Shown here one piece after another: positions 31,241 to 41,684 of a stretch of 64,000 bases of DNA. Location: positions 1,572,986-1,636,985 of the forward strand of contig WLWY01000001.1 in the NCBI GenBank assembly GCA_012103325.1. The letters are read 5' to 3'. A model generated the notes under the pieces. That model had not been told where the DNA came from and did no database searches. It saw only the letters and a program-made list of their open reading frames with translations. The position numbers were made by a program, and so were the translations under genes. This DNA is from Alphaproteobacteria bacterium (lineage in GTDB: Bacteria > Pseudomonadota > Alphaproteobacteria > UBA8366 > GCA-2717185). How positions within the stretch are numbered: position 1 is the first letter of the stretch; each line of letters opens with the position of its first letter.

Positions 31241-34195
31241 ATGGCATCGTATATGGAAGACTCGTCTTTCCTGTTTGGCGCCAATGAGGCGTATATCGCC
31301 GAGCTTTACGCTCAATTTCTGAATGACCCCGGTTCCGTCGATTCCGACTGGGCGGAATTTTTCGGCGATATGGACGACGATGTGCAGGATGTCCTGCGCG
31401 ACCGTGACGGCGCAAGCTGGGCGCCCCGCGGAACCTCGGTCGTTGGCGGCAATGGCGGGGTGACTGTGGATGACGCCACCGCCGGTGTCACGCAGGTGCC
31501 ACAGCAAGGCCATTACGCGCCGACGCCGACAGCGGCACCGGATCAAATCCGGCAGGCGACGACGGATTCGCTGCGCGCGTTGATGCTGATCCGCAACTAC
31601 CGCGTTCGCGGCCATCTTCACGCCAATCTCGACCCGCTCGGTCTGGTCGAAAAAATCTCGCATGTGGACCTTGATCCGACGAGTTACGGGTTCACCGAAC
31701 GCGATTTGGATCGGCCGATCTTCATCAATTACGTGCTTGGTCTGGAAACTGCGTCGATTAAGCAGATCGTGAAGGTCTGCGACGAAACTTATTGCGGCAA
31801 TGTCGGCGTCGAGTTCATGCACATTCAGGTGCCGGAGGAAAAGGCCTGGATTCAGGAACGCATGGAGAGCAAGCGGAACCACACGGATTTCACGGATATC
31901 GGAAAGCGCACCATTCTGGAGCGTTTGACCGAATCGGAAACCTTCGAAAAGTATCTCGACCGCAAGCACAAGGGTACGAAGCGCTTTGGTCTCGATGGTG
32001 GCGAATCTGTTGTCCCCGCGATTGAGCAGATTCTCAAGCGCGGCGCACAGCTCGGTTTCGAAGAATTGATTATCGGTATGCCGCATCGCGGTCGGTTGAA
32101 CATTCTCGCCAACGTGATGGACAAGCCCTACCGGGCAATCTTCTCGGAGTTTGCGGGCAATGCGTCGCAACCGGATGTGGGTTACGGCTCCGGCGACGTG
32201 AAATACCATCTCGGCACATCTGCCGATCGGGTGTTCGACAATCGTACGGTGCACCTTTCCCTGGTGCCAAATCCGAGTCACCTCGAAGCCGTTAATACTG
32301 TGGTGCTGGGCAAGGTTCGCGCAAAGCAACTACAGCGCGGCGATGCCGACCGCGAACAAGTCGTGGGCTTGCTGCTGCATGGTGATGCCGCTTTTCCGGG
32401 CCAGGGAATCGTGCCGGAAACCTTCGATCTTTCGCAGTTGCTCGGTTATCAGACAGGCGGCACGATCCATTTCATTGTCAACAATCAGATCGGCTTCACG
32501 ACCAGCCCGTCGCATTCGCGCTCGTCGCCCTATTGCTCGGATGTGGCCAAGATGGTCTCGGCGCCGATTCTCCATGTGAACGGAGACGACCCCGAAGCGT
32601 GTGTTCACGTCGCGCGCATGGCAACAGAGTATCGGCAGAAGTTCAAGAAGGATGTCGTCATCGATCTGTGGTGCTATCGCCGCCACGGTCATAACGAAGG
32701 TGATGAGCCGCTCTTCACGCAGCCGAAGATGTACAAGAAAATCGCCGAACATCCCACGACAAGGCAGATTTATGCGCAGCAGCTTGAGTCGGAAGGTGTG
32801 ATCGAGCCCGGCGAAGCGGATGCCCTGGTTGCCCGCTTCGAGGAACATCTGGATCAGGAGTTGGAGAGCTCGTCTGCCTACAAGCCGAACAAGGCGAACT
32901 GGCTGGAAGGGAAATGGGAAGGTCTCTCCAGGGCGTCCGGCGATGCGCGCCGTGGCGACACCGCGGTTGCCATGGATGTTCTGCGCGAGGTTGGAACGGC
33001 CCTAACCGAACTGCCGCAAAATTTTGTCGCCAACAGCAAGATCATCCGCCAGCTCGCAACCAAGCGGAAAATGTTTGAAAGCGGCGAAGGTATCGATTGG
33101 GCAACCGGTGAGGCGTTGGCGATTGGGACTCTATTGGTCGAATCGACACAGGTCCGTTTGTCAGGCGAGGATTGCCGGCGGGGGACGTTTAGCCAACGTC
33201 ACGCGGCGCTGATCGATCAGGAGACGGAGCAAGACTATATTCCGTTGAACAATATCCGGTTCGGTCAGGCGCCATTTGAAGTCATCGACAGCCCGTTATC
33301 GGAATTCGGCGTTCTTGGGTTTGAATACGGTTACAGCTCCGCCGAACCGCATGCGCTGGTGATGTGGGAAGCGCAGTTCGGCGATTTCGCCAACGGCGCG
33401 CAGGTAATCATCGATCAGTTCATTTCGTCCGGTGAGCACAAATGGCTGCGGATGAACGGTCTGGTCATGCTGCTGCCGCATGGCTACGAAGGCCAGGGAC
33501 CGGAACATTCCTCTGCCCGGCTGGAGCGCTACCTTCAGCTTTGCGGCGACGACAACATGCAGGTCTGTAACCTGACGGAGCCCGCGAACTATTTCCACGC
33601 GCTGCGCCGTCAGGTGCACCGAAATTTCCGAAAACCGTTGATCCTGATGACGCCGAAGTCGCTGCTGCGGCACAAGCGTTGCGTTTCGAAGCTGGACGAG
33701 TTCGGCCCGGGCACCACGTTCCACCGCGTGCTCTGGGATGACGCTCAGCTGGAAGGCGGGTTACGCGCGGACAAGGAAATCCGGCGTGTCGTGCTCTGTA
33801 CCGGCAAGGTCTATTTCGATCTCCTGGAGGAACGCGAGAAGCGCGGCATCGACGATATCTATCTGATGCGTCTCGAGCAGATTTATCCGTTCCCCGCCAA
33901 GGCGCTCACCGAAGAACTCGGCCGATTCCCTCAGGCAGAAGTCCTTTGGTGCCAGGAAGAACCGGAAAATATGGGGGCGTGGACTTTCGTCGACCGACGG
34001 CTCGAAGCCTTGATGGTCAAACTCGGCATGAATCCGGATCGGCCGCGTTATGTCGGACGGCCCGATGCGGCGGCGCCGGCGACGGGATTGATGCAACGCC
34101 ATCTACAGGAACAGGCGAAACTGGTAGATGGCGCGCTGACATTGCCGCCGAAACCCAAGGCGCGAAAAACGACACGACGTCGGAAATCCAAATAG
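31241..34195 (+). CDS. sucA: 2-oxoglutarate dehydrogenase E1
   Basis: MPHRGRLNILANVMDKPYRAIFSEFAG; WCYRRHGHNEGDEPLFTQPKMY; LLPHGYEGQGPEHSSARLERYLQL. Confidence 0.97.
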   Translation: MASYMEDSSFLFGANEAYIAELYAQFLNDPGSVDSDWAEFFGDMDDDVQDVLRDRDGASWAPRGTSVVGGNGGVTVDDATAGVTQVPQQGHYAPTPTAAPDQIRQATTDSLRALMLIRNYRVRGHLHANLDPLGLVEKISHVDLDPTSYGFTERDLDRPIFINYVLGLETASIKQIVKVCDETYCGNVGVEFMHIQVPEEKAWIQERMESKRNHTDFTDIGKRTILERLTESETFEKYLDRKHKGTKRFGLDGGESVVPAIEQILKRGAQLGFEELIIGMPHRGRLNILANVMDKPYRAIFSEFAGNASQPDVGYGSGDVKYHLGTSADRVFDNRTVHLSLVPNPSHLEAVNTVVLGKVRAKQLQRGDADREQVVGLLLHGDAAFPGQGIVPETFDLSQLLGYQTGGTIHFIVNNQIGFTTSPSHSRSSPYCSDVAKMVSAPILHVNGDDPEACVHVARMATEYRQKFKKDVVIDLWCYRRHGHNEGDEPLFTQPKMYKKIAEHPTTRQIYAQQLESEGVIEPGEADALVARFEEHLDQELESSSAYKPNKANWLEGKWEGLSRASGDARRGDTAVAMDVLREVGTALTELPQNFVANSKIIRQLATKRKMFESGEGIDWATGEALAIGTLLVESTQVRLSGEDCRRGTFSQRHAALIDQETEQDYIPLNNIRFGQAPFEVIDSPLSEFGVLGFEYGYSSAEPHALVMWEAQFGDFANGAQVIIDQFISSGEHKWLRMNGLVMLLPHGYEGQGPEHSSARLERYLQLCGDDNMQVCNLTEPANYFHALRRQVHRNFRKPLILMTPKSLLRHKRCVSKLDEFGPGTTFHRVLWDDAQLEGGLRADKEIRRVVLCTGKVYFDLLEEREKRGIDDIYLMRLEQIYPFPAKALTEELGRFPQAEVLWCQEEPENMGAWTFVDRRLEALMVKLGMNPDRPRYVGRPDAAAPATGLMQRHLQEQAKLVDGALTLPPKPKARKTTRRRKSK

Positions 34196-34232
34196 CTACC
34201 GCGAATAACTGCGCTGATCGAAAGGTCGCAAC

Positions 34233-35522
34233 ATGACAGTCGAGATCATGGTTCCCACGCTTGGTGAGTCGATCACCGAAGCCACGGTATCCCAATGGTT
34301 CAAGCAGGTCGGCGAGAGCGTCGCCGCCGACGAGCCGATTCTGGAACTCGAAACCGACAAGGTGACGGTCGAGGTGCCGGCACCGTCTGCAGGTGTGCTG
34401 ACCGAAATTCTGGTGGGCGACGGCGTCAATGTCGGAGTCGGCGCCATCCTTGGCAGCATCGCCGAAGGCGACGCCCCGGCCGCCGCGCCCAAGCCTGCCG
34501 CGGAAGCGAAGCCGGAGCCTAAACCGGAGCCGCCCGCACCGGCCGCGGCCCCTGCACCGCCACCTGTCGCCACTCCGGCCCCCGCTGGGTCGAGCACGGC
34601 AGCGCTGTCGCCGGCAGTGCGCAAGCTTGTGGAAGAGAACAATCTCGATCCTGCGCAGATAACTGGCACCGGACCGAAAGGCCGCCTCGTCAAGGGCGAC
34701 GTGCTTGCTTTCCTGAAAAATCGGCCGGCATCGGCAAAGCCTGCGGCGTCTGCCGCCGTCGCGCCACCGCCCGCTGCGACCATTACGCCGGCGAGCGCGC
34801 TGCCGGAGCGCTCGGTCGATCCTCGCGGTGAGGAAATCGTGCGTATGTCGCGGCTGCGGCAGCGCATTGCCGAGCGGCTCAAGCAGGCGCAAAACAATGC
34901 CGCGATGCTGTCGACCTTCAACGAGGTCGATATGGGCGCGCTCATCAAGCTGCGTTCGGAGTATCGCGACCGGTTCGAGAAGAAACACAATGTCCGCCTC
35001 GGCTTCCTGTCATTCTTCATCAAGGCCGCGATCATTGCGTTGAAAGAAATTCCCGCCGTCAACGCGGAAATTTACGGCGATCAGCTGATCTACAAGAACT
35101 ACTATGACATCGGTGTCGCGGTCGGCACGCCGCAAGGGCTGGTCGTCCCGGTGCTGCGCGATTGCGACGAGATGAGTTTCGCCCAGATTGAAGGTACGAT
35201 TGCTGATTTCGGCCGTCGCGCCCGGGACGGCAAACTGACCATCGCGGAAATGACCGGCGGCACTTTCACGATCTCCAACGGTGGTGTGTTCGGCTCGCTC
35301 CTCTCGATGCCGATCTTGAACCCGCCGCAATCGGGCATCCTGGGCATGCACAAGATCCAAAAACGGCCCATGGTCGTCGGCGACGAGATCAAGATCTGCG
35401 ATATGATGTATCTCGCGCTCTCCTACGACCACCGCATCATCGACGGGCGTGAAGCGGTGACGTTCCTGGTCCGAATGAAGGAATGCCTGGAAGATCCGCA
35501 GCGCTTGCTGATCGACGTTTAA
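34233..35522 (+). CDS. sucB: 2-oxoglutarate dehydrogenase E2 (dihydrolipoyl succinyltransferase)
   Basis: Lipoyl domain [21 protein letters not shown]2 catalytic [22 protein letters not shown]. Confidence 0.97.
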   Translation: MTVEIMVPTLGESITEATVSQWFKQVGESVAADEPILELETDKVTVEVPAPSAGVLTEILVGDGVNVGVGAILGSIAEGDAPAAAPKPAAEAKPEPKPEPPAPAAAPAPPPVATPAPAGSSTAALSPAVRKLVEENNLDPAQITGTGPKGRLVKGDVLAFLKNRPASAKPAASAAVAPPPAATITPASALPERSVDPRGEEIVRMSRLRQRIAERLKQAQNNAAMLSTFNEVDMGALIKLRSEYRDRFEKKHNVRLGFLSFFIKAAIIALKEIPAVNAEIYGDQLIYKNYYDIGVAVGTPQGLVVPVLRDCDEMSFAQIEGTIADFGRRARDGKLTIAEMTGGTFTISNGGVFGSLLSMPILNPPQSGILGMHKIQKRPMVVGDEIKICDMMYLALSYDHRIIDGREAVTFLVRMKECLEDPQRLLIDV

Positions 35523-35528
35523 GAATTC

Positions 35529-36428
35529 TTAGGAGCGGCGTGGTCGGCGCCTGCCACTGCCCACACGGCAAATCACCTGGGCGACCGTGAGCTGGCGGCG
35601 CAGCGCCGTCCCGTATTCGATGAAATTGCCGTTGCGCGGTCCGGCATTTAGCCCCGCTGACGGGATACCCGCCGGTTGAACGCGAGCCATCGACAGCATT
35701 GTCTCCAAGGAAGACGGCGCCGTGGTCATGACCCGTCCCCGGCGTTTGCTCGATGCCACGGTAACGCCGACGATTTCACCCTTCGCGTTGAGGGCTGGAC
35801 CACCGCTCAGTCCGCCCAGCGTATCGGTCTGCGGTGACCGCCGACGCTCCGCCCAGGCGATGACGGGTTCGGTGTGCCGGTAGCGGCCGGTGGTGCGCAT
35901 GTTTCGCCGTCCCAGCAAGGACGAGGTCACCTGTCCTGGTTTGCTTTTCGGGAAACCGAAATGAAAACCCTCTTGGCGGATGCGCAACGGGTCGTGAGAA
36001 ATCGATAGCGCTGGTGCGCCGCGTCCGGTCCACAAGACGGCCATATCCGCGCGCGGGTGCGGCAGGATGCGCTTTACCTGCACTGCACGGCGCGGCTCTA
36101 CGACAAGACCGACTCGGCTGCAGCCGTCGACGACATGCCTGGCGGTCAGCCAGATGCCGTCGTCGCGAATGGTGAAGGCGGTACCGGTGCTGTCGGATTT
36201 CTCTCCCGTTTCGATCAGAAATAGTGGGTCGCGGGTCGAAGCCGCGGGTAGGGCCGGTCCGGCTGCCACCGACTCCTCGCCGCTCTCGAATTGAGGCGGC
36301 GGAGGCGGGGCGATTTGCGGCCGGCGCGGTGCGGGAGTCTCCGTACTCTCTTCGAAATAACCGCTGCCGAGCTGAAACGCCACGACAAGCAGCAGGATCA
36401 GCCAGCCCTTCTTGAACCCGCCTCCCAT
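35529..36428 (-). CDS. Membrane-anchored trypsin-like serine protease
   Basis: N-terminal TM; His LTARHVVDG, Asp HPRADMAVL, Ser GGLSGGPALNAKGEIVGV. Confidence 0.85.
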   Translation of the reverse strand: MGGGFKKGWLILLLVVAFQLGSGYFEESTETPAPRRPQIAPPPPPQFESGEESVAAGPALPAASTRDPLFLIETGEKSDSTGTAFTIRDDGIWLTARHVVDGCSRVGLVVEPRRAVQVKRILPHPRADMAVLWTGRGAPALSISHDPLRIRQEGFHFGFPKSKPGQVTSSLLGRRNMRTTGRYRHTEPVIAWAERRRSPQTDTLGGLSGGPALNAKGEIVGVTVASSKRRGRVMTTAPSSLETMLSMARVQPAGIPSAGLNAGPRNGNFIEYGTALRRQLTVAQVICRVGSGRRRPRRS

Positions 36429-36429
36429 A

Positions 36430-36843
36430 TCAACCAGACACGGCTGCTGCGGTAATTACGGAGACCGAAAGCTTGACGCCGGAAAGCAGAATAGCGGCGC
36501 CGACTTCGCCATCCTCAATGCGTTTGGGAAGATCCTTCAACAGGAAGTCGATAAGACGATAAATGACGAGCATGATAACGAGCGTGACGCCGCCCCAGGC
36601 CAGGATATCGATCACGCTGACACTGACCGCCATGCTGAATGCAAGCGGGATTGCCAGGCTCAGCATGGCGCCCGACAAGGCGATTGCCGCCGCCGTGTTG
36701 CCTTCCCGAACGAGCTTCAGTTCAGGATAGGGCGTCATCCATTCGTAGATCACCACGCCGGCGATCAAGATCGTGAGCGTAACGGCGAAATGCAGGATCA
36801 GGACGGGGAGCCCCGATCCGAGGCTTTGCATCATTGCTTCCAT
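36430..36843 (-). CDS. DUF350-type membrane protein
   Basis: NTAAAIALSGAMLSLAIPLAFSM, IYRLIDFLLKDLPKRIEDGEVGAAILLSGVKLSVSVI. Confidence 0.85.
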   Translation of the reverse strand: MEAMMQSLGSGLPVLILHFAVTLTILIAGVVIYEWMTPYPELKLVREGNTAAAIALSGAMLSLAIPLAFSMAVSVSVIDILAWGGVTLVIMLVIYRLIDFLLKDLPKRIEDGEVGAAILLSGVKLSVSVITAAAVSG

Positions 36844-36857
36844 GCGTGTTGCCGCTC

Positions 36858-37730
36858 CTACTCCGCGTATTCTTTTTCGAACGCCCAGACGTCGTCGAAG
36901 CCCATCAGCTTCGTCATTTCAGCAAAGGGGTAGAGATTATCGCTTACGGCGTGACTGTCGCCATCGCGATGGATCGCGCCATAGACGTCTTCATAGATTT
37001 TCGCTGCTGCCAGAAAGGCTGTGCCGGGGTAGATCGCGATACTGAATCCGATCTCCTGCAATCGGGCGTGGCTCAGCATCGGCGTTAATCCGCCGCCATC
37101 GGCCATGTTGGCAAGCTGCGGCGTATCGAAGCTGCGGCAGATCTGCTCCATTTCCGCTTCGCTGGTCGGGGCCTCGATGAACAGCACATCTGCGCCGGCC
37201 TTGGCATAGGCCTCGCCGCGCCGCAGCGCTTCGTCCAACCCGAGCGACGCCCGCGAGTCGGTGCGTGCGATGATCAGCGTGTCGTCGCTGCGGCGGCTGT
37301 CCACCGCGACTCTGATCTTCTGCACCATGTCTTCGGTGGGAATGACCCGCTTGTTCGGCGTATGGCCGCACTTCTTGGGAAATTCCTGATCCTCGATCTG
37401 AATGCCAACGGCGCCCGCCGCCTCGTAACCGCGAACTGTCTCGCGGATATTGAGCAAACCGCCATAGCCGGTATCGGCATCCGCAATGAGCGGCGTCGAG
37501 GTGCCGCCAGCGATGCGCGCGACGCGGTCGAGCATTTCCGTGTATGAGGCAATGCCCGCATCCGGCAGGCCAAGATAGGAGGCAACGGCGCCGAATCCAG
37601 TCATATACAAGGCCTCGAAGCCTTTGCGGTCGGCGACCCGTGCGGAGATCATTTCGTAGACGCCGGGGGCGACCAGGAGCTTGTCGGACTTGATCCGTTT
37701 GCGCAGGGAGATGCTTGCATTCTCACTCAT
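36858..37730 (-). CDS. Isocitrate lyase/PEP mutase family protein
   Basis: LVAPGVYEMISARVADRKGFEALYMTGFGA; PLIADADTGYGG; GIQIEDQEFPKKCGH; start at MSENASISLRKR. Confidence 0.92.
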   Translation of the reverse strand: MSENASISLRKRIKSDKLLVAPGVYEMISARVADRKGFEALYMTGFGAVASYLGLPDAGIASYTEMLDRVARIAGGTSTPLIADADTGYGGLLNIRETVRGYEAAGAVGIQIEDQEFPKKCGHTPNKRVIPTEDMVQKIRVAVDSRRSDDTLIIARTDSRASLGLDEALRRGEAYAKAGADVLFIEAPTSEAEMEQICRSFDTPQLANMADGGGLTPMLSHARLQEIGFSIAIYPGTAFLAAAKIYEDVYGAIHRDGDSHAVSDNLYPFAEMTKLMGFDDVWAFEKEYAE

Positions 37731-37824
37731 GACACTTTCCTTGTCTTGTTCTGGCCGGGTAGACCGGTCTCGTCCTGGGCACAGCATGCCATGTAGGGAG
37801 CGAAATCGCAGCCGTTTCCGGCAC

Positions 37825-38649
37825 CTATTTTCGGATCGCGCAAAGGTAGGTGATCTGTCCCGTCTTGCGGCGGATCGTATTGTGGTCGGCGACATAATTG
37901 GCGAGCGTGCCGTCCGCTTCCATTTCCTGGACACGGTCGCAGGCTACTTTCAACTCAGCGCGTGGCGCAAGCGACCAGACCGAATCACCGTCGCGCCAAG
38001 CCGGATTCAAAGGACCAAGGCGGTCAAAATATGCGTCGCCTTGCAGGGTTTCGTCCCAGGGAATGGCGGGCTCGTCGACTGCAAAGCCGCAATCTTGCAG
38101 CATCTTGATTTGTGCGTCGATTGGCGCTGTGGCCTTGCAGCACGAATCGATTGCCTGCGGGATCAAGCGGTTGAACCAGAACCCGTCGCGAAGTTGTTCG
38201 CGGGTGCACACCCCGATGACTAGCGCGCCGCCCGGCCGCAGAACGCGCGCGAATTCTTCGAATACCTGCCGTTGAGCCGGATAGCCCTCGGATTCGCTGT
38301 CGGGCAAATGGTGCAGAACGAGATTGTTCAGTATCCCGTCGGCGGCACCATCCCGGATCGGGATCGCTTGGATCGAGGCGCACGCAAAGGCGACCGGCAG
38401 CGTTTCGCATTTCTTTTGCGCCGTGCCGAGCATGCCTTCGTTGATGTCCAGTGCAACAATGTTGGGCACGCTGTCGCTCAAGACCGCCGTGTAAGCGCCG
38501 GTGCCGCAACCGGCGTCGATCAGCTTCAACGCGCTCAGCGGTGCGCAGCAGTGTGCGATGCCGTCGAGCACGATTGAAAGACCGATGGGCTGCCGCGTTT
38601 GATCGTAGGAGCGCGAAACCCGGTTATAGTCTTCGTAGCTGCTCATCAA
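37825..38649 (-). CDS. Class I SAM-dependent methyltransferase
   Basis: LIDAGCGTGAYTAVL; VALDINEGML; LHHLPD; FARVLRPGGALVIGV. Confidence 0.9.
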   Translation of the reverse strand: MMSSYEDYNRVSRSYDQTRQPIGLSIVLDGIAHCCAPLSALKLIDAGCGTGAYTAVLSDSVPNIVALDINEGMLGTAQKKCETLPVAFACASIQAIPIRDGAADGILNNLVLHHLPDSESEGYPAQRQVFEEFARVLRPGGALVIGVCTREQLRDGFWFNRLIPQAIDSCCKATAPIDAQIKMLQDCGFAVDEPAIPWDETLQGDAYFDRLGPLNPAWRDGDSVWSLAPRAELKVACDRVQEMEADGTLANYVADHNTIRRKTGQITYLCAIRK

Positions 38650-38660
38650 TCCTGAGTCGG

Positions 38661-39545
38661 TTAATCCTCCGGTGCGAATTCGAGTATTACACCGAATGCT
38701 GTTTCAGCGCTGATTTGTATTGTCTCGTCCGTACGGCGGAACGCCACACCGTTGTCCGACAAAAGCGATTCGGTATGGTCTAAATCGCCGACCGCGACTC
38801 GGAACGCTGCGAAATGCGGGCTGCCCGGTCCGAAGGACTGAACGCCATATCGCGCGGCGAAACGGTCTGGCGTCAAAACAGACACCGTACCTCGAGCCGT
38901 CCCGACCTGAAGCGCATCGGTCTCCGCGGATACGGCGTCGACACCTTGCAGTGCGCCAAAGAATTCGGTCAGCGATGATGGGTCGTCGGCGATCATGACG
39001 ACTTCCGTCACCGCAGATGCGCCATTCGCGTGTTTCTGAAATTCCGGCTTCCAAAAATACTCCGGCGCGTGCTGCTGACAGGTAAAGAAGGCCGCTTCCG
39101 GCATGGACGGATCCGTAGCGAACGCGAGTGAAAAGGCGACGGTTACGATTTCGCCATCGGGTAGCGTTGCGTTCCGCTCGAAATTGAACACGTCGTATGT
39201 TTCTATCCCCTTTGCGGCAAACTCCGCCTGATCCTGGTCCGCGCCGTGGCCTTCGAAAACCAGCATTGACATGCCTTCCCGCCGCGCGAGAAAGGATTGA
39301 TTGAACATGCCGAAACTGAACTGGCCTGACGCGGCGGGCGTAATTTTCGATGTATCGTCGATTGTAAGCAATTCGAGGAAATTGCCCTGCAGCTGAACCA
39401 GACTGTTCGCCGTGCCGAAAGGATGGGTCGCGCGCGGTGTCGTGGTGAAACCGAGCGCCGCATAGGCGTCGCGCGTTTGGTCCAGATCTTCGACGTCAAG
39501 CACCAGATGATCGATACCACGGTTCATGCCTGGCATTCGCTCCAT
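38661..39545 (-). CDS. VOC-family (glyoxalase-like) protein
   Basis: GIDHLVLDVEDLDQTRDAYAALGFTTTPRATHPFGTANSLVQLQGNFLELLTID. Confidence 0.85.
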   Translation of the reverse strand: MERMPGMNRGIDHLVLDVEDLDQTRDAYAALGFTTTPRATHPFGTANSLVQLQGNFLELLTIDDTSKITPAASGQFSFGMFNQSFLARREGMSMLVFEGHGADQDQAEFAAKGIETYDVFNFERNATLPDGEIVTVAFSLAFATDPSMPEAAFFTCQQHAPEYFWKPEFQKHANGASAVTEVVMIADDPSSLTEFFGALQGVDAVSAETDALQVGTARGTVSVLTPDRFAARYGVQSFGPGSPHFAAFRVAVGDLDHTESLLSDNGVAFRRTDETIQISAETAFGVILEFAPED

Positions 39546-39564
39546 TCCTGTTTTAGGGCGCCGT

Positions 39565-40686
39565 TCACGAGACGCCGCCCCGCAGCTCGTCATGCTCGAG
39601 ACCGCTCTGTATCGGCTCTTCATCCTCGGGAACGACACTTACTTTTGCATTGTAGCAGTAGTGTGCAAGGCCGTGCTTGTCCGTGACCTTGAGGCGCTGA
39701 ATGCGTTTTTCGGAATCGGGCTGTCGCGGGCCAGTCAAATAAATCGACGCCTGCCTGATGCGCGAACCCATGATCTCGAGCTCCCGAAAACCATCCATCA
39801 TCGTCACGGCAGCGCTCAGGAATTCCGGCGTTTTCAGAACCTGACCGGTATCGTCGATCTTCCGGCTGAACTCGGAGATCAGTATTTGCCCCGGCTTCGC
39901 CTTGTCGATCAGGCGAGCCAGTGAGATGGTCACATCGCCGACGATGTAGTCCAGGCCACCGCGCCGCGAATTTTCCGAGTGATGATAGCTGTAATGACTA
40001 CCGACTCCATAGCAACTGCGTATCTTCGGGACGTAGGATACGTCGCCCATCGCTCGACGAAGGGCGCTCAGATAGGTCATGGTGAGCACGAAGACGCAGA
40101 GCAGCCTTAGGTCCGCTTCCGGACCCTTTTCCTCGTTCCAGACGTAGAACCCGTCCCCCGTTGTCGAACGGGCCATGGCGACGATTACGCTGCACCGGCG
40201 TGCGGTTTCGTCCGCAATGTTCAGGGCAAATTCCAGCGCCGCGAGCTGGCTCGCCTGTTCCTCCGGCGAGAACAGGGAAAACCCGACGGCATCGATCAAA
40301 AACACGCCGCGCTGCCGGGTTTTTGTGACCGCGAATTGCGAGAAAAGGCGATCTACGGCTGCCGCGTTTATCTCATTGGGTCTGTCGCCGATTGGGTGCT
40401 CGAGCCGAAGCTCCATCGGCTCGACGGTCAGCGCCCGCGCGACGTCGTGAAATGTCGCTTTTCCCATGATCCGGTCCCCGATGAAGACGCGGCGGTGTGC
40501 ATTCCCGTCACGATAGAGCCGCACCATGGGCACGCTGATGATCTCCAGCCCGCGTGGCGACGGCGTCCAGCCTACAAGCGCGTTGCTGCCGTAACTCCAA
40601 AGACCGAACAACGCGTCGTTGAGGTATTTCAGGTTTCGTTGTGTCGTGTCACCGTTGGCCGATAACGGGTTGCCGGGATCATCCAT
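39565..40686 (-). CDS. Divergent class III adenylate/guanylate cyclase-like protein, probably degenerate
   Basis: GVFLIDAVGFSLFSPEE, TTGDGFYVWNEEKG, YIVGDVTISLARLIDKAKPGQILISEF aligns with the class III cyclase core. Confidence 0.55.
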   Translation of the reverse strand: MDDPGNPLSANGDTTQRNLKYLNDALFGLWSYGSNALVGWTPSPRGLEIISVPMVRLYRDGNAHRRVFIGDRIMGKATFHDVARALTVEPMELRLEHPIGDRPNEINAAAVDRLFSQFAVTKTRQRGVFLIDAVGFSLFSPEEQASQLAALEFALNIADETARRCSVIVAMARSTTGDGFYVWNEEKGPEADLRLLCVFVLTMTYLSALRRAMGDVSYVPKIRSCYGVGSHYSYHHSENSRRGGLDYIVGDVTISLARLIDKAKPGQILISEFSRKIDDTGQVLKTPEFLSAAVTMMDGFRELEIMGSRIRQASIYLTGPRQPDSEKRIQRLKVTDKHGLAHYCYNAKVSVVPEDEEPIQSGLEHDELRGGVS

Positions 40687-40689
40687 TCC

Positions 40690-41028
40690 TCAGTAAAGCC
40701 GCCCGCCATTGGGAATGGGTTTCGATGGTTGAATCATCACGACCTCATCATCCTCATCCGGAAACCCGAGAACCAGGATCTCCGACATGAATTTACCGAT
40801 TTGCTTGGGCGGAAAATTCACGACGGCCGCAACCTGCCGACCGACGAGGCTGTCGAGGTCGTAGTGCTTGGTAATTTGCGCCGAAGTCTTTCGTTCGCCG
40901 ATTTCGGGACCGAAATCGACCCATAGTTTGAACGCCGGTCTGCGGGCTTCCGGATAGGGTTCCGCGCGGATGATGGTTCCCACGCGGATATCCACTTTTA
41001 GAAAGTCGTCGAAATTAATCTCCGCCAT
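40690..41028 (-). CDS. csaA: tRNA-binding protein, CsaA-like
   Basis: [76 protein letters not shown]. Confidence 0.93.
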   Translation of the reverse strand: MAEINFDDFLKVDIRVGTIIRAEPYPEARRPAFKLWVDFGPEIGERKTSAQITKHYDLDSLVGRQVAAVVNFPPKQIGKFMSEILVLGFPDEDDEVVMIQPSKPIPNGGRLY

Positions 41029-41066
41029 GATGCTCTTTTCTGTGCGGGAGGCTTTGACCGCCGAAT

Positions 41067-41684
41067 TTACGCCGGCGACGCGTCTTGCTGCGGCTGTGCG
41101 GTACGGCGACGGCCCGTTGGCAGAAGCGCGAACAGACGTTCGGCGCGGCGAAGATTCTTATCGAGCGCGGCCATCGTGCGAGACATATCCTCGCTATCGT
41201 CGCGTTGCCAAACACGCAGAGTCGCCAGCCAGACCGTCGTCAGACCCTTCACGATCAGCCTGCCGGTGGGGCCGGATACCTTGATGCCGGCGGCTTCCAG
41301 CATCCAGCGCATCGATCCGGCCAAGCCGGCGGATAGGCACAGCGCCGAAAGGGGATCGCAACGCAGAGCATTCAAAATGGCGATGACCGCATCGCGGTCT
41401 TCTGAAAGGACATCGAAGCGGCGCATCAGCACGTCGAAAAGACGGTCGCGAGGGCCGTCCTTTTTGTCGAACGCAAATTTAGCGCCGAGGACAGTCGCGT
41501 CTATTGCGTTGAAATATGCCCTAAGGATTGCCGGTTTCGACGGGTAAATCGCATGGAGTTCAGCAAGCGACACATCGGCGGCTTCGGCGATGTCGCGCAG
41601 GCCTGCTGATGGCCACTGGCCGGATGCGGCCAAGCCAAGCGCCGATTTTATGATATGTTGCGGTCTGTCCGCCTTTTTTACCAT
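41067..41684 (-). CDS. TetR-family transcriptional regulator
   Basis: N-terminal [33 protein letters not shown]; divergent from an MFS transporter. Confidence 0.75.
   Translation of the reverse strand: MVKKADRPQHIIKSALGLAASGQWPSAGLRDIAEAADVSLAELHAIYPSKPAILRAYFNAIDATVLGAKFAFDKKDGPRDRLFDVLMRRFDVLSEDRDAVIAILNALRCDPLSALCLSAGLAGSMRWMLEAAGIKVSGPTGRLIVKGLTTVWLATLRVWQRDDSEDMSRTMAALDKNLRRAERLFALLPTGRRRTAQPQQDASPA

Noticed and set aside
30977-32329. 450-aa minus-strand ORF antisense to sucD/sucA
   Set aside because: Shadow ORF; no recognisable domain, and it covers conserved plus-strand genes
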